From: Plantago ovata
Lineage: Eukaryota; Streptophyta; Magnoliopsida; Lamiales; Plantaginaceae
NCBI GenBank assembly: GCA_028274465.1
Contig: CM051457.1
Location: 13,171,908 to 13,235,907 of the forward strand
Length of the DNA: 64,000 nt
Direction: 5' to 3'
Shown piece by piece: positions 1 to 13,700 of this stretch. Under the pieces are notes generated by a model, which was not told where the DNA came from, ran no database searches, and saw only the letters and a program-made list of their open reading frames with translations. A program made the translations under genes and the position numbers. How positions within the stretch are numbered: the first letter of the stretch is position 1; each line of letters opens with the position of its first letter.

Positions 1-349
1 TAAATAGCTCCCAATTCAGTGATTACTGATTAGCTCTCAAAATGTTCTTATAAGTAATAATTTACCCCAGTAATTTGGAAAAGATTACGTTGCACTAGTT
101 TTTAAAAATTTCAGCGAAAATTAGTAGTAGTTTGCAATTCCTCTGGATTGCCAAGTCAAATTTTTCATGAGCGTTTCATGCAATGGTTTACCACTGGTAC
201 GGAGTAGTAGTTTAACAAATCTAACGTTTTGTCATAATATGAATCTAACTGAGAAGCACAATTTAACATGACCGGAAATCTGAATCATTCAGTTAACGGA
301 GACCTTTGTCATCAGAAATGTTTTGTAATAGCCCAAGTTTGAGATGTAT
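1..349. other. 3' flank of the FHIT-like gene
   Basis: AT-rich sequence beyond the stop codon of the minus-strand FHIT-like gene. It probably holds that gene's 3' UTR. No reading frame or repeat was recognised. Confidence 0.4.
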
Positions 350-3300
350 CTATAAGAATAGCTTTCTGTATTTATCCGCCTCTTCAGCCATCTCTTCCAT
401 GCTTCTGTCTTTCCTCTCTATGTCCAGATCAAGCTTCTGCTTCAATTCTTTCTCCTTCAAATCAATCTGTCCAACACCAACATTATCATCATCAGAAACA
501 AGATAAGCTGGAAGCGTAAACATTACAATACATTCGAGCTAAGATGTCTTACAGCATCATATATCTCATCATTTTTCTCAAAGTCGCCACCTTTACGTGG
601 AAGTATGTGAATGTGAACGTGAGGAACGCTCTGTCCAGCTTGTGGTCCATCCTAAAGCATCAAACATGGATGTGAACTTTAAAAAGTAATGTCACAGTTA
701 GAGATATCAGATATGAATGTCCAGGAATGCTTACAAGAATGAAGAATGGTGATGTAAAACCTAACTCGTGAAATTCCAAATGTATAGAACCAAATTTGTT
801 TTACAAACCTAACATCTATCAACTGTGATAAAGCAAACCGGTTACTTATATTCTCCTTATTTACATTAACTCCTTTCTCCTCGTGAAATCAAAGTGGACA
901 ACACCCCACTCCATGTGCAGTTGTGAATTGTGATAATAATATAATATCATAGCCGATCCAGGAGAGAAAAGCAAGAGTAAATCCTCCAGAACAAATTTTA
1001 CTCCGTTGCAGTCAATTTAGAAGCCTCTAATCTGGTCTATGTAATCCCTACCTTTCAAGTTTTAACTTTTAACTGAAAATTGCCAACTCTCATTTAAATA
1101 TTATGGACTCAGATTCGTACCCAAACCCAAAAAAATTTCTTCAACTGTCATCCAAATTTACAGGTAACCATTTACCAGACAACAGCTGAAGGATAAAAAC
1201 CAGTTTCTATGATATGAATTGTACATGATACGAAATATGCACTCCCAACATTTCTTAGATTGTTTGCAGAAAAACTGGTACGCTATGTTGATGATCCTCA
1301 TTTTCAACTTTTGCTTGCAGTTTATACATTTTTATACACCAATGCATTAGTTCTCAGTATTGAGGGTTTTTGTTTTCAATGTTTCTTAGTTATTCGGTCT
1401 AGAAGTAAATAAGTAAACATGTAGCAATTAAAAAGCAACTTACGGAAGATCACGTGTGCTATTATCTACTTAAACAATCTGCAAGTGTAATAAAGATACC
1501 ATCACAAGCCAAAATGACAGGGCGCTATTTACAAGTTGGGCATATACATCCTATGTTGTTTTCAAGGAGCAATTCACAGCAAAGAAGTTTCCTACTTTCC
1601 TCCTATTTATTTCTTTTTTGGGAGAATGGCGAATGTATCAATAGATTTATAAGCTAATAGTGACAGTTCTAGGAAGTAGGCCTAGGTAAAGACAAATGAG
1701 CATAGGCAGAAGCTTATCCAATAAAATGTATACAGGAAATTTAAATGTCTCAATAAAGTTGCGATGAATACTATAGTAAATTTTAGATCAGCTCTTATAG
1801 CCTTACTTGGATTGCGAAAGTGATTGACGATGCTTTGTGATAGGACTCAAGCTCACGGCCAATCTTCTGAGCAGTAAGCCATAGATCACTAGTTTCATCA
1901 ACAGAAAGATCAAGAAAACGCTTCACCTCACGTCTCGGACAGACAAGTACATGTAAGGACCGTCAAGTAAACCAAAAAGTAAAATGCCAAAGCATAAATT
2001 CTTCAATGGATAAACTTAAACGTTACGGTTAGAATTCCGATTGGCTGATATGGTGGTTCTTTATAGGTAAAAGTAAAATTATTAACTATTCTAATGCTAC
2101 TAATTTTCAACCCAAAGCTGTAAACAAACAGCAAACCCAAAACCTTCAAATTTTGGAAACAAGTACTGGCTTAAGATGATTGATTCCAAGTAATGAGGGT
2201 TTAATTTAAATGCATGAATCATAAGTCATGACGGAATATGATCAACCTTAGGACTTTCTGAAGGTTAGGCAGGAAATGGTTTTCAAACTTTTTACAAATG
2301 ACAACCCTCAATTTCAACTCAGTTTGCATATATAAGATCTTTTCCCTGTAAATCGTTTATGTAGGAGACACACAACAGTTATTAGCATGCAGAAATGCAC
2401 CAATTTGATGTGTAGTGTAGGCATGGTAAAAGGATATGACCTGCAAAATTAAGAAACAATAAAGCCCAGTAAATAGGAGAAAGTGGATACTAATTCACAT
2501 GAAAGCTAAAAATATTTCAGAAATGAAACGAAATAGTACTAGTTTCAAGATTTTTATATCATTTGAATACAGTATTCAATCTGTAACACACTGCAACCAG
2601 AAATGCAGCTCGTAATGAACCCAAGAACCACAAGAAGGGTTACGCAATGAGTAATTAGATAACATTATATAAACATTCATCAGTTTTAAAAGAGTTCAAC
2701 AACAGATTGGGATCGTTTATTCTCTGCTACCATTGCTCAAGGATGGGATACCCACCCCTCAGCCAACCACAATCTCATTCAAAAGCAATGAAATCCCCAA
2801 CAAGCCATGTCTACAAACAACAACAAGTAATACAAAACTATACGTGGCTTCTGAGCTAAAAGTTGAATTGTAAACAGCATCTCAAAATTTGGGTTGTTAC
2901 TTGATATACGAGTTTCAGTATCTGTTTTAAGAGGCAACATGATACTTTCTATGCATAGTTATTTGTTACTATAATGAATTAATGATGATGTACAACCACG
3001 TTGACATCAAAATGTAAATGTTATATATCTCCAATAAGTTATCTGTTTAATTGTCCATTCAGGCAAGGCTAATTCACTCCTATAATCCAAACCCTGCATC
3101 TACGCCCCCCTCCGTTCCAACATTTCCATTTGAGGCATCAATTATAATAAGCTTCCAATCCTCGGGAAATATCATTACCTCATTGCACACACATAATTAC
3201 AGCATTACCACACTTGATCAATTTTTTATATACAAATTGTATTAAGTTTGAATCAATTGCTTATTTTCCATGGAAGAATGCACATAAAGCTGTGATCATA

Positions 3301-3548
3301 GTAAAAGAAACCCCCCCAAAAAAAAGAGTAGAAAGTAGCACATCTCATTCAACATAACCTAAAACCTGTAATTTGGGCACATTATATAGATATACTCTGA
3401 TCAGATAAATACAAGTTGAAAACGAAGATGTAGACATACCAGGAACAAGAGGGCGGAGATTGACAAGAGCATATGAAAGTTGAGTAGTGTAAAACACTTC
3501 CGTTGGGTTGATTTTGTAAGGCCCAAAAGTAAAACTCTCAGACTCCAT
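350..3548 (-). CDS. FHIT: FHIT-like bis(5'-adenosyl)-triphosphatase (HIT family)
   Basis: Histidine-triad nucleotide hydrolase that, in the Fhit family, splits diadenosine triphosphate into AMP and ADP. Four coding exons are visible on the minus strand: 3440-3548 ([23 protein letters not shown]), 1807-about 1952 ([12 protein letters not shown], then [10 protein letters not shown]), 553-651 ([20 protein letters not shown], holding the catalytic triad HVHIH) and 350-466 ([15 protein letters not shown], ending KLFL). Together they give about 156 residues, close to animal Fhit and to the core of plant FHIT. Donors and the last two acceptors are canonical; the exon at 1952 lacks an upstream AG (see findings). 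The plant homologue has an N-terminal extension, but the open frame upstream of 3548 contains no ATG, so either translation starts at 3548 or an exon 1 was missed. Family assignment is firm; start and one junction are uncertain. Confidence 0.88.
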
Positions 3549-4545
3549 CTGGATTTTCAGAATTTCAAGAAACAGAAGAAGCAAAAGGTTAAGATTTTAA
3601 TAAAGAAAAGGTTAAGATCACCAACTAATCTAAAATCTTATAACCAAGGAAACAACCTGAGCTAGTGGTAATTGAAGATTTGCTATACCTTTGTAAAAGA
3701 AGAATAGGTTCTGGGTGTCTGACTGGAGGGGCAACGGAGGCGATAAAGGTGGCGCGTGGACGGGTATAAATGTAGAATTGGAGTGATGAAATTATTGTAG
3801 TAATAATTAGGGATGGATGAAGAAGACACAAAAGATGCCACGAGCTTCAGCATTTACAAGAACTTTAGCTCGTCAAACAAAATGACTTCACGACTTAGCC
3901 TGCTCAATATGGCGATTTCCCTTTCATTAATTGCTTCACTTTTTCCACTCTGTTTTGTTTTAAATAAAACAGCATAAATGAAATGAGTACTTCTCTACAA
4001 GAATACAAATTTCTTGACAGTAATTATCCATTTATTCCGAAATATATAAACTATTATAGAAATTTACAGACAATAAAAGGACTAAAAATCGTAATGCTAC
4101 AAACTGAAAGATAAAACGTTTAAATTTTTATGTTTTAACATTAATCATAATAGAGGTTTCTAAACTAATTTGCAAATGAGTTTTACGGATTACAATTTTC
4201 CACCTAACAAATTAATTCTCATCTTTTTGTAACTCATCGTTTCGTTATTAGCCTATGTTTTGGTGCAATAAAATCATCATCCATTAACCAGTAATATTAA
4301 TTCAATCATAGTTTAAATTTTGAATCTATTCGAGACCAAATTAGTGATCAATGCCTCTGAGTTTGAAATTTTTAGTCGGGCTCTCAATGGAGTTATTGTT
4401 GAACTTATTATGTGGCATGTTGGACTTACTAGCCTTATATAGAAAGTTCAGACTTATGGCCATAGCATTATATGTGTAGGCTTGGACGTATTTGTACTCA
4501 CATATGTATTTTTTGGGATTATTTTGAAGTTAGCATGCTACCTTA
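3549..4545. other. Intergenic, promoter side of FHIT
   Basis: AT-rich spacer upstream of the FHIT-like ATG. It probably includes a 5' UTR or first exon near 3.66-3.85 kb, because a donor-like CAAAG|GTATAG lies on the minus strand near 3690. No gene recognised. Confidence 0.35.
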
Positions 4546-4554
4546 TATAATCTA

Positions 4555-5440
4555 GGAAAAAATTGATCAAACCCCCCAACCTATACTACAAGTGAGACAT
4601 TACCCGCTAACCTATTAAATTTGATACTTAACCCCCCCACCTGTATAAATTGTTGCAAACATACCCCCTATATAATATTTTACTATCAATTTAATATTTT
4701 CCATTCAATTTAATATTTTTCCTTTAATTATATATTTCCGTTTGATTCCAAATTAATCATAATACCTACCGAAAAACTAATTTTGAAAACTATGATATGA
4801 AACTAAACGATTTTCACTTTTATAATATAATATAATATAATATAAGTTCAAATATTATTTTTCCGGTATAATTAATGAAATATTATTTTTTCACTTTTGT
4901 AATATAAATTGTATTGAAAAATAAGATTTGAATTTATATTATATAAGTAAAATCTTATATTTTTATAATATAATTTTTAAAATTACGATTTACTATTTAC
5001 GATCCGGCTCTACAATAGGATTCAAGATCGATTCTTTAGATACTTCCCTTAGTTAGAAGGGAGTCGTGAAGTCTTGATAGCCCCTCTCCTAGTTGATTTG
5101 ACTATTCGAATTCGAATCAAACAAAGTATCAACAGTCTGTTTCCTCCTCTTCTCGCAGGTAATCATTCTGCGGGTTCTATCAGCAGAACAGAAGAGAAGA
5201 AAAAATTTCGAAGTTTTTTGTTTGTCGATATGAATTTAGGATTAATTGGAGTAAAACTGACATATTAAATTGTAGGGAAAATATTAAATTGAATGAAAAT
5301 ATTAAATTAAAGGGAAAATATTATATAGGGGGTATGTCGTAACACTTTAAATAGATGAGGGGGTTAAGTCTCAAACTTAATAGGTTAGGGGGCAATGTCT
5401 CAATTGTATTAAAGTTCAGGGGGTTTGATCAATTTTATCC
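4555..5440. mobile_element. MULE-type non-autonomous transposon, 886 bp
   Basis: Bounded by the perfect 9-bp direct repeat TATAATCTA at 4546-4554 and 5441-5449. The ends are long imperfect terminal inverted repeats of about 120 bp: the left begins GGAAAAAATTGATCAAAC and the reverse complement of the right begins GGATAAAATTGATCAAAC, followed in both by GAGACATT, AACCTATTAA, ACTTAACCCCC and ACATACCCCC blocks. Long TIRs with a 9-bp duplication are typical of Mutator-like elements. There is no transposase, so it is non-autonomous. The interior (about 4990-5265) is of different texture, less AT-rich, and may be captured DNA. Confidence 0.85.
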
Positions 5441-5449
5441 TATAATCTA

Positions 5450-6218
5450 TTTGTATTTGTTTGTTATTACTTATTATGAATAAGATTTTCGAGTTATTTA
5501 GGCTCGGAGAGTAAACAAAAAAACTTTCCAGACCCCAAATGATATACGGAGATAACGGAGTAGTAGATTGAAGAAATATAATCAAAAGAAAGGATTCTAG
5601 ATATAAACATTAAGACATGGTCTTGATTTTAATCACATCCTGCATAATCTTACAACATATATACATGATTGTTCGGCCTCGCAAATTCTCGAGACAAGTT
5701 TATATGGGGCAATTGGAATGGATTCGTGTATTGTTCGAGTCAGTTCACATGATTTAATATTGTGATTCGATTACTACTTCTGTAAAGATACGTTAATACG
5801 TTACGTATCATAAATATTTAAATAGAAATACCCGCTCTTTTTGTATCTAGAAACCGTAGCTCACTGGAAATATAGACAACCTGTATGTAAGAAATTCACA
5901 TACCGTATATAATTCCAAGTTTTCATTTTATCTGCCGTAGTAAATCTAAATTCTAAGGAAAAACTATTTTACAAAATTCTCCTTTTTGTTTTTCTTTTCC
6001 ATTTCCAGATCCCAGAGTGGACCGGTAAATACCGAATCATGAATATGCATTTGGTCCACATCACGTTGGATGACTAGGTAAGTTCCTTATCTTCAATTTG
6101 CACCATATAATTCCTCTTCATTCAATCAGATACTTCCTTTCTCTTTGCTTCTGTTCCATATATCCATGCATACTTCCAACATCATCTCTCTCCTTTACAT
6201 AAAAACTCTTTACCAGAA
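5450..6218. other. Intergenic, promoter region of CRR6
   Basis: AT-rich spacer between the MULE-type element and the CRR6 start. The last 200 bases are pyrimidine-rich, as expected for a 5' UTR. No specific element identified. Confidence 0.35.
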
Positions 6219-7314
6219 ATGGCAGCAACCTGCTCATTTCAAGGAACATATTTCGCCTCATTCAACCATGACCTGAGACACCACCCTTTCCACAGCAAAA
6301 TCATCAAAACGATTTCCAGAAAGAGTGTATCGTCAACTGGAATAGCGCTTAAGAAGTCTGTAATCAAATGCAATAGAACCTTGGAAGATTTCATAGGAGG
6401 AGATCTTGTCAAGCTCGATTTAGGAAAATGGCTATCCGACGTGGAGGAGCACAAGTCCTTGGCCATCTACTCTCCTCATGAGGGCGGTTACGAGGGTCGC
6501 TACCTCAACCGCCTACGCTATAAAGGATACCATTTCTTGGACCTCTCAGCGCGCGGCCTAGGTGATCCTGAAACCACCCTTACCAAGATCCACCCTGTTT
6601 GTCCAGTAAGTAATAAATACTAGATTCCTCTATGGATTTGGTTTAGGCTTGGTTTTTGATTAATTTGCAGTCCTTTTGAGAAATGAATGTTTAATGACGT
6701 TCAAACAACTTTTTCAAGTCCTATAGCTCAATTTTTGGGTCTAACAGGCCGAGTCTATAGAAGTTTTTTCCGGTATAAAATGCCTGCTCTGACTGTGATA
6801 AACATGTGCTTTCCTGTTTTGCATCCATTATTACATGCCAATGGTACAAAATTTTCAGGCTCACGTAGGGAAGCAGCCAATAGCTAGGTGGTATTTTCCA
6901 CCAGAAGTTGATTACAGGCTATCAATGCTCCCTCCTACTGCCAAAGGGCTAGTAGTCTGGGTTATTGAAGCTAAGGTAGCATAACGGTCAACTAACTACT
7001 TAGCTATAGTAGGATGGATTTCATGGGTGATCGAATAATGGTGATTTTACCTGCATTCAGGTTTTATCCAAGGCAGAATTGCAGTTCCTAGCCATCCTTC
7101 CTTCACTGAGGCCTAAGGTGCGAGTAATTGCAGAATGCGGTAACTGGTATGTATGAGAAATGTACTACTATCTATGGAATTGACCGCAACCCAAGTCAAG
7201 AAATGTACTACTATCTATGGAATATTGATCTTAGAATCATTTCATCTTTATGGCAGGAGAAAGTTCGTGTGGAAACCACTGAAAGAGATAGCAGGACTAG
7301 CAGAAATGACATAA
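6219..7314 (+). CDS. CRR6: CRR6, chloroplast NDH complex assembly factor
   Basis: CHLORORESPIRATORY REDUCTION 6 is a stromal factor needed to assemble NdhI-containing subcomplex A of the chloroplast NADH dehydrogenase-like complex. Four exons: 6219-6605, 6859-6975, 7061-7146, 7257-7314, all with GT..AG borders, giving about 215 residues. The first 50 or so residues (MAATCSFQGTYF, then a Ser/Arg-rich stretch to VIKCN) look like a plastid transit peptide. The CRR6 (DUF1817) core follows: LEDFIGGDLVKLDLGKWL, YSPHEGGYEGRYLNRLRYKG, LDLSARGLGDPETTLTKIHP, then KQPIARWYFPPEVDYRLSML and VRVIAECGNWRKFVWKPL. The gene ends about 440 bp before the tail-to-tail SCC4 gene. Intron 3 holds a direct repeat of about 28 bp (near 7157 and 7200). 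Confidence 0.93.
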
Positions 7315-7750
7315 GACGGATAAACAAGGGCAACCTACAGCTATTTTTGTCATTCAATTCCTTGATTAAACGAAATATATGCTGCATTTATGTGCCTCTT
7401 AACGAGATTGTGAACATTTACACTGTACATTATGACGGGGAGGAAAAAAATTAACTCAAAGCAGCCAGAAGAAAAAGGAGATCTACCTTGTGGAATACAT
7501 CATGTACATACTGTTTTTACCCCTCGAGTGTTGCTGCTATTTTAATCTAAACATAGACTGCACATTTGCACAACACTCGCATACATTAAAGCAGAGTCCT
7601 AAGATGCCTAGATATAAATTACTCTCTAGCCTCTAAAATGATGCTGCTACAGCAGCATGATGGGACATCACATATTTGAACAATTGCTCATAGTTAATGC
7701 AGCCAGTTTGAACCGGCAATTCTCAAAAGGATCAACTTACAGCAATGCTG
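7315..7750. other. Convergent 3' region between CRR6 and SCC4
   Basis: About 435 bp between two stop codons facing each other. It must carry the 3' UTRs of both genes. The open frame running past the CRR6 stop is in another phase and has no family resemblance. Confidence 0.4.
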
Positions 7751-10700
7751 CTATGATCTTCTCTTGCCAAGCCTCCCAAGGTCAACGTCCATGAGCCTTG
7801 ATGATGAAGGCATGGGTTCGGGCGTGAAGAGACCAATCGATTCAGGAATGTCAAGATTAATAGTATTGGAAGGGCCTGCCATCACTCTCTTCATGTCAAG
7901 CTCATTCAATTGATTAACTTGGAGTGATGCTGTGCCGATCAGTTGATTATGGTGGACTGATGAACGTGCAATGGCAAGTCGTTGATGCAAATCATCTACT
8001 TTCCTTCTTTGATACTCAATATTCTCCTTTTCACTCCCTCTATCCCCTGTTTGCCGGTATAATTCTGCAGCCAACAGCAGTAAAAAATAAAAATATTTGG
8101 GTTACTGACCACGTCTGAAGCTACATAAACTCACACAGATAAAAGTACTAATCATATCAAATACCAAGCATTCTGTGATTCTACTCCCTATTACACCATG
8201 ATTTATAACAGGTTCTAAGTGCTACTTTGAGTGTGAATGTCAGTGTAAAGGCATGTTGCTCCTCCTGCAATCTATTAGCCATATGTCCAAAGGGAGAGAA
8301 CCACTTCGATAAAGTGCAAGGGTAAAGCTGCATGCGTTATGCGCACTCTCCCCTTACCAGGAAGCTCTTAGTGCATGGGATTGCCATTTTTCATATTAGA
8401 TTACTAATTAGCTCAAGTTCCCACTATTTCATCATTGTACGAATTGTAACTGTTTCTAAATGTTTTCTATCTGCTAAAGAGAGTTGTATCTACCTATACG
8501 CTTTCAAAATCTATTAATAAATTCCTGAAATTTCAAGAATACTTGAGCACAACTTGTAAATAAAGCAGCACTCAGAATAATAAGAGACAATGACTCAGAA
8601 TTAATCAGTTACCTGTCAAATTGGATAGAACCCATTTCTGAGTTGGTATATCACCGAGCTTCTTCGCCAATGTTAGGGCAGATCTTAAAATCTCTCTACC
8701 TTGTCCAGTGTCATGTAGTGCAAGTGCCAAACTACCCAGCACAGTCAAATACTGAGAAACTAGTTGAAGATTCCCTAAATGAGCATGAGTAGTCTGTAAA
8801 CCGCTGGCCAGCTGGATTCTGCATCAAAGAAACAATACATTTACACAAAGAAATCAAAGGAAAAGAACGAATTCATGAAATTTGCATATGGAACATCCCT
8901 TAGAAAATTTGCAGACCTCTGTAACTGATTATGAAAGAGTGAACACAGTTAAGCTAATATTAGAATTGAGTGACACAATTTGGTGGGTAGAAAATATTCT
9001 TCAGAACATGAGAAGAAGCTGTTATGGCCACCATCATTTTCATGCAAAGATTGCAATTACAAAATATAACTTATAATGTAGCATTAGTTGTTGGATCAAA
9101 TGGCAAGGGAATTGAGAAGCTTGTTGGATCAAGTGGCAAGGGGATTGAGAAGCCTTAAGCAAGGCCCTCGGAATGAGCCTTGTAGATGGCCAAAACAATG
9201 TTGAGAGAGCCACCCATAGGAAAGGTCTCATGAATTATGACTGAGGCCCTTTCGTAAGATATTGAAATACTTTGGACCAAATTCAAATTTAAAATCATTG
9301 ATGGCGAGAAATAGAAGAAACACGTAGATCAATGACACCGGAGTGTTAGAGTCAATAGTCAATATTAAACTTGTTCTCAACCTCACTCCATATTTTCCTT
9401 TTTTCCTCTCAAGCCTTCTTTAATTTATTTTCCTCAATTCAACATTACTTAGGTGGTGAAAATCTTTATTTATAAGAATGTCAAGCTCATTAAACCAAGT
9501 GTTTGCTCAGTTACTATGATTGGTTTTTATCATTTTTCTTAAATTATATTTTAGGTATCTTTTTCGGTATTCTGAAAAAATGAATGGTTTTATCAATTTA
9601 TATGAAATTATTACTAGGCTTTTTTTTTTTTTGTTCTTTTATTCAATAGTTATGGTTATGGCAACATTAAAACAGAGATTATATTTTTGCCTGAATCTTA
9701 GCATATTAAAGTATTGCAACTTCAATATATATATAAATACTTTAGAAAAGTATAATCATGTTCTAACCCTGATGTATATTAAGAGCTAACCAAGGAAACA
9801 AAACCAACCGCACTTGCATCAAACCATCCATGGAGATAGTAAACAGAAGTAGCACCAAAATTATCGCGTGAGATTTACTATGGAAACAAAAGAATACGAC
9901 AGGATGAAACAAATCAATAACAATAATTTCATAAGATCCTTTACCTGGCATCTTGAAAATTTTGTTGTCTCATGAGCAGTAACCCATAAGCATAAAGGGC
10001 ACTCGTTTTTTCTCGAACACCCACAAATGAATCTATTACTCCAATAATCGGTCCTATCAAATTAACAACCTGCGAAGAAGTTCAACAATGTAAGTGAACC
10101 TCCAACATGAAACCTCAGATTGACTTATAATTAAACAAATAAATCAACAAAGTTCAAAAGGATATGCTTTATAATTGAGAACTTGTAGGGGAAGATATCA
10201 CCTTTGCTGAGGATTCAGCATCATCGATGCAGATGTAAGAGACTGCAGCATAAATGTTGCACATGGCTTGCATAGATTTGCTCTCTGTTAACTACATATG
10301 ACATCATAGTCAAAAGTGAAACTTCATCAGAAGGATAACACAAGCTATAAATTTATTGTCAAGGAACATAAATTGTCACCAATGACACCAGAAACTGATG
10401 TCACCAATGACACCAGACACAAGCTATAAATTTATTGTCAAGGAACATAAATTGTCACCAATGACACCAGACACAAGCTATAAATTTATTGTCAAGGAAC
10501 ATAAATTGTCACCAATGACACCAGAAACTGATTACGGGGAAAAAGAAATAAGCAAAAAAAAAAAAAAATTGAATCAAAAGGGTTCCGCTGAAAAGTTTGA
10601 CTAGTAGCTAGTAACGATCAAACTGAATGTGAAAACTGCAAGCTGATATAACACAAGCAGTGGGATGTGTAACATAAAAGATGCATGCACCTGCAGAATA

Positions 10701-13700
10701 ATATAATCATAATAATACCTTTGATGCTTCGAGAAAATGAAAAGCAGCTTCTGCATAGCAGCCAACTGAATGAGCATATTGCCCCCTGAGGACCTCAATA
10801 GTACTATGACAAGACTGGAGGATTGTTGGAAAACGATCATACCAATTTATCATCTGCATCAAAGCCTGGCGCGCAAAACTCGTATCAAGATCACTATCAA
10901 ATGGTCTCATTTAATGGCTTTTTTTTCACTAATAATTTAATGGCTTTTATACCAAATGGTCTCATTAATATGCCTACTTTACCATTTGAATATAACCTCA
11001 ATTTGTTTTACAATTTGGTCTCATTAATTACCATTTGGTCTTACTTTTAGATTGATTGGTAAAAAATAAAGTACCCGGATACTAAAATACAAGTACCGGG
11101 TACTAAAACAAATGAGATACTAAGTGTCGGGTACTAAAATTTAAATACCCGGTACCAAAATTAGGGGATACTAAATGTTGGGTACTTAAATACAATTATT
11201 TAGGTACCATAACTAGTGGGGTACTAAAATTCAAGTACTCTGGTACTAAAACCAATGAGAGTAATATGTAAAAGAATTTTTGGTAGTATTCAAATGGTAA
11301 AGTATGGAAGCAAATGAGACTAAATGGTCGTGCTCCCATAATTTAATGATGTCCGTAGCACTGAAGTCACCTAACAGTGCCATCAACTGTCTAACAGGCA
11401 AAGCGATATTCTTTAGGAATTGGCTACAAATAAGTGATTTTATACATTACAAGCGCTTCTACAGGATTGACATTTGACCTGAACGATTAGATGCATAACG
11501 TGACCTAGTGAAACATTTCAAAAGCTCAGGCTCAGCACTATCCGGTTCCTCTATTGGGCCTAAAGCTCATAAGATCTAATCTAGTACTGGACTCGAGGCT
11601 CTTCCCCCATTCATAAGATTCTAGGCACAAAATTAAAATTGAATATTAGCTTATGGATTACCTAAGGGAAGAGTTAATCGACCATAGGAATGATTGATAA
11701 CTCTGAAACCTAACTTTGTGATATCAATTCCAATAATTATTTCACAGGTTATATACATTCAATCTTCTTGCAACTGTGCTGAATTTCAGATAACAGGATG
11801 AATATTCCAGTGGAGGTACTGTTCTGATATATGTACTGTTCTCAGATTCAATATTTATTCAAGTGTGAGGCATGGTTAAGATAAATACTACTACAAGGAT
11901 TGAATCAAAGTGGTTACTGCAAAACCTACCTCTTGTGCCTCAACAAATTCAGTTCGTGTAAGATCAATTGCTACTTTATTTTCAAGGAAGTGCATTAGGA
12001 GCACCAAATATACCCCAGCCATCCAAATTGCGGAGTGTTGTAACTCGACTTCTGATATACAAACATTGAAAAAAGAACATAAGTTAGTGTTTTTCTTGAA
12101 CTGCTAAATTATCATGCAATTGATCAGTAGATGAATCACTACAAGAAAAAGAGTTTCTGATAGAGACCTTACATTACATCTAGAGCTGATGTTATATGTG
12201 AGCTAAAACATAATAATATAACATGAATTGTGCAACGATCGTAAATATGCACACATGCACAAAACAAAAAGGAAAGAATCTTACCTTTTTGTGTTTGACT
12301 AATCCCCAACTGCTGTAGCTCATCTGCATTTTTGATAAATCATCTAAGGTCATCAATTATATACTAATTGACCAGATAAAAGTTGATGAAAACAGCAAAT
12401 AAATCATCCAAAGGCATATACCTAAATAAACAGATTATGCACAGATTGTCTTCCAGGCTACAGAACAGAGTACCAAATATTTAATAAAATTAATCTTGTT
12501 TTTCAGATTACGGTATTGACTAGAGCAGAGAGTTATCCTTGGACCACCAATGTCAACAGCAAAACAATTATATATTTCACAGTTAACGGTTGTGAGATAG
12601 AACATGGCTAATCACACAAGTTCAGGTGGATTGAAAGATAACTGCCTTTATACAGTTTTATCAGCCAAACTAGGCTTCAGACTGTTGACACATTTAGATT
12701 AGGTCTAGCACTCTGGAAGCATCTCGGCACTACAAAAAAGTGGTGACAAAAATGAATGAAAATGAACAGACATCAAAGAGAATGAGCTAACAGATTGGCA
12801 ACCGATCAAGACGTCTGGGACATATCATGAAGAGCATGCTGCCATAAATTATAGAGTTCCAATTGCTTATTTTGTTATTAGTTTATTATAGAGAATTGAA
12901 CTATGGGACAAGTGATATTCCAACCTCAAGTAGCTTCTCGATGTTGACTATGGACAATAGGGTAAAGACGTAGTAGATTGGTAGATTATGTGTCAACTTC
13001 GAAGGGAATTGGCTAATCACCTTTTTCTACATTGTGGCGTTGCCTGCCACTCATAGAATGTAACTTTGCAGTCTCAGCACTTGGACTGAATATTGCCAAG
13101 GAAAGGGGTGTCATTTGGGCTTGGAGGACAGTCAGGGACTCGGGGGTAAAGATTGTAGAACTCTTCAGAGTCTGGTCCCATGATGTAGCATTTGGGGTCT
13201 TTGGGGAGAGAAATCAACTGTTCTGGGTCCAAAATTTCAGAATTTAGTCTTCCGACTTTGTTAATATGGTTGAACATAGTAGCTAGCTAGGAAGGAAACC
13301 CTAGGGCAAATTTTCATGGTTTTATGGTTCTTTTTATTAGGAAAATGATATATCATATAACCAAGAAGCATTCAAGAAAATGGATGACATAAGAAATTTC
13401 ACACATGACTTGACCATAGAGACGTACATTAGATTTGGCATGTGACTTTACATCTGATGTTAAGAAACATATAATAAGGCATTCAGAACAATAGTAGTGG
13501 GGAAGAGAATTATACTGAACATGAATAGTAATACTGGGAGCCAACCTTGGATGATCTGGAGCCCGGACTGAATCCTCCTTCCACAATCCTTTAGCAGTCC
13601 CTTCGGCCTGCTAAAAACCACCACCATGAGATCTACCAATGCATAAACAGCACTCTTAGGCAGCCATTCCCCGTCAATAGGAGGTGGGGCCAGCTCAAGC

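Noticed and set aside
3625-3831. Minus-strand open frame upstream of FHIT as a transit-peptide exon
   Set aside because: The frame has no ATG and its donor phase does not join the MESES exon in frame.
5074-5268. Small plus-strand open frame
   Set aside because: It lies within the MULE-type element and has no convincing protein resemblance.
10339-10530. CRISPR-like array
   Set aside because: Units are directly tandem without unique spacers, in a plant intron.
13074-13277. Minus-strand open frame inside an SCC4 intron
   Set aside because: Intronic, no recognisable domain, and no splice signals tying it to SCC4.
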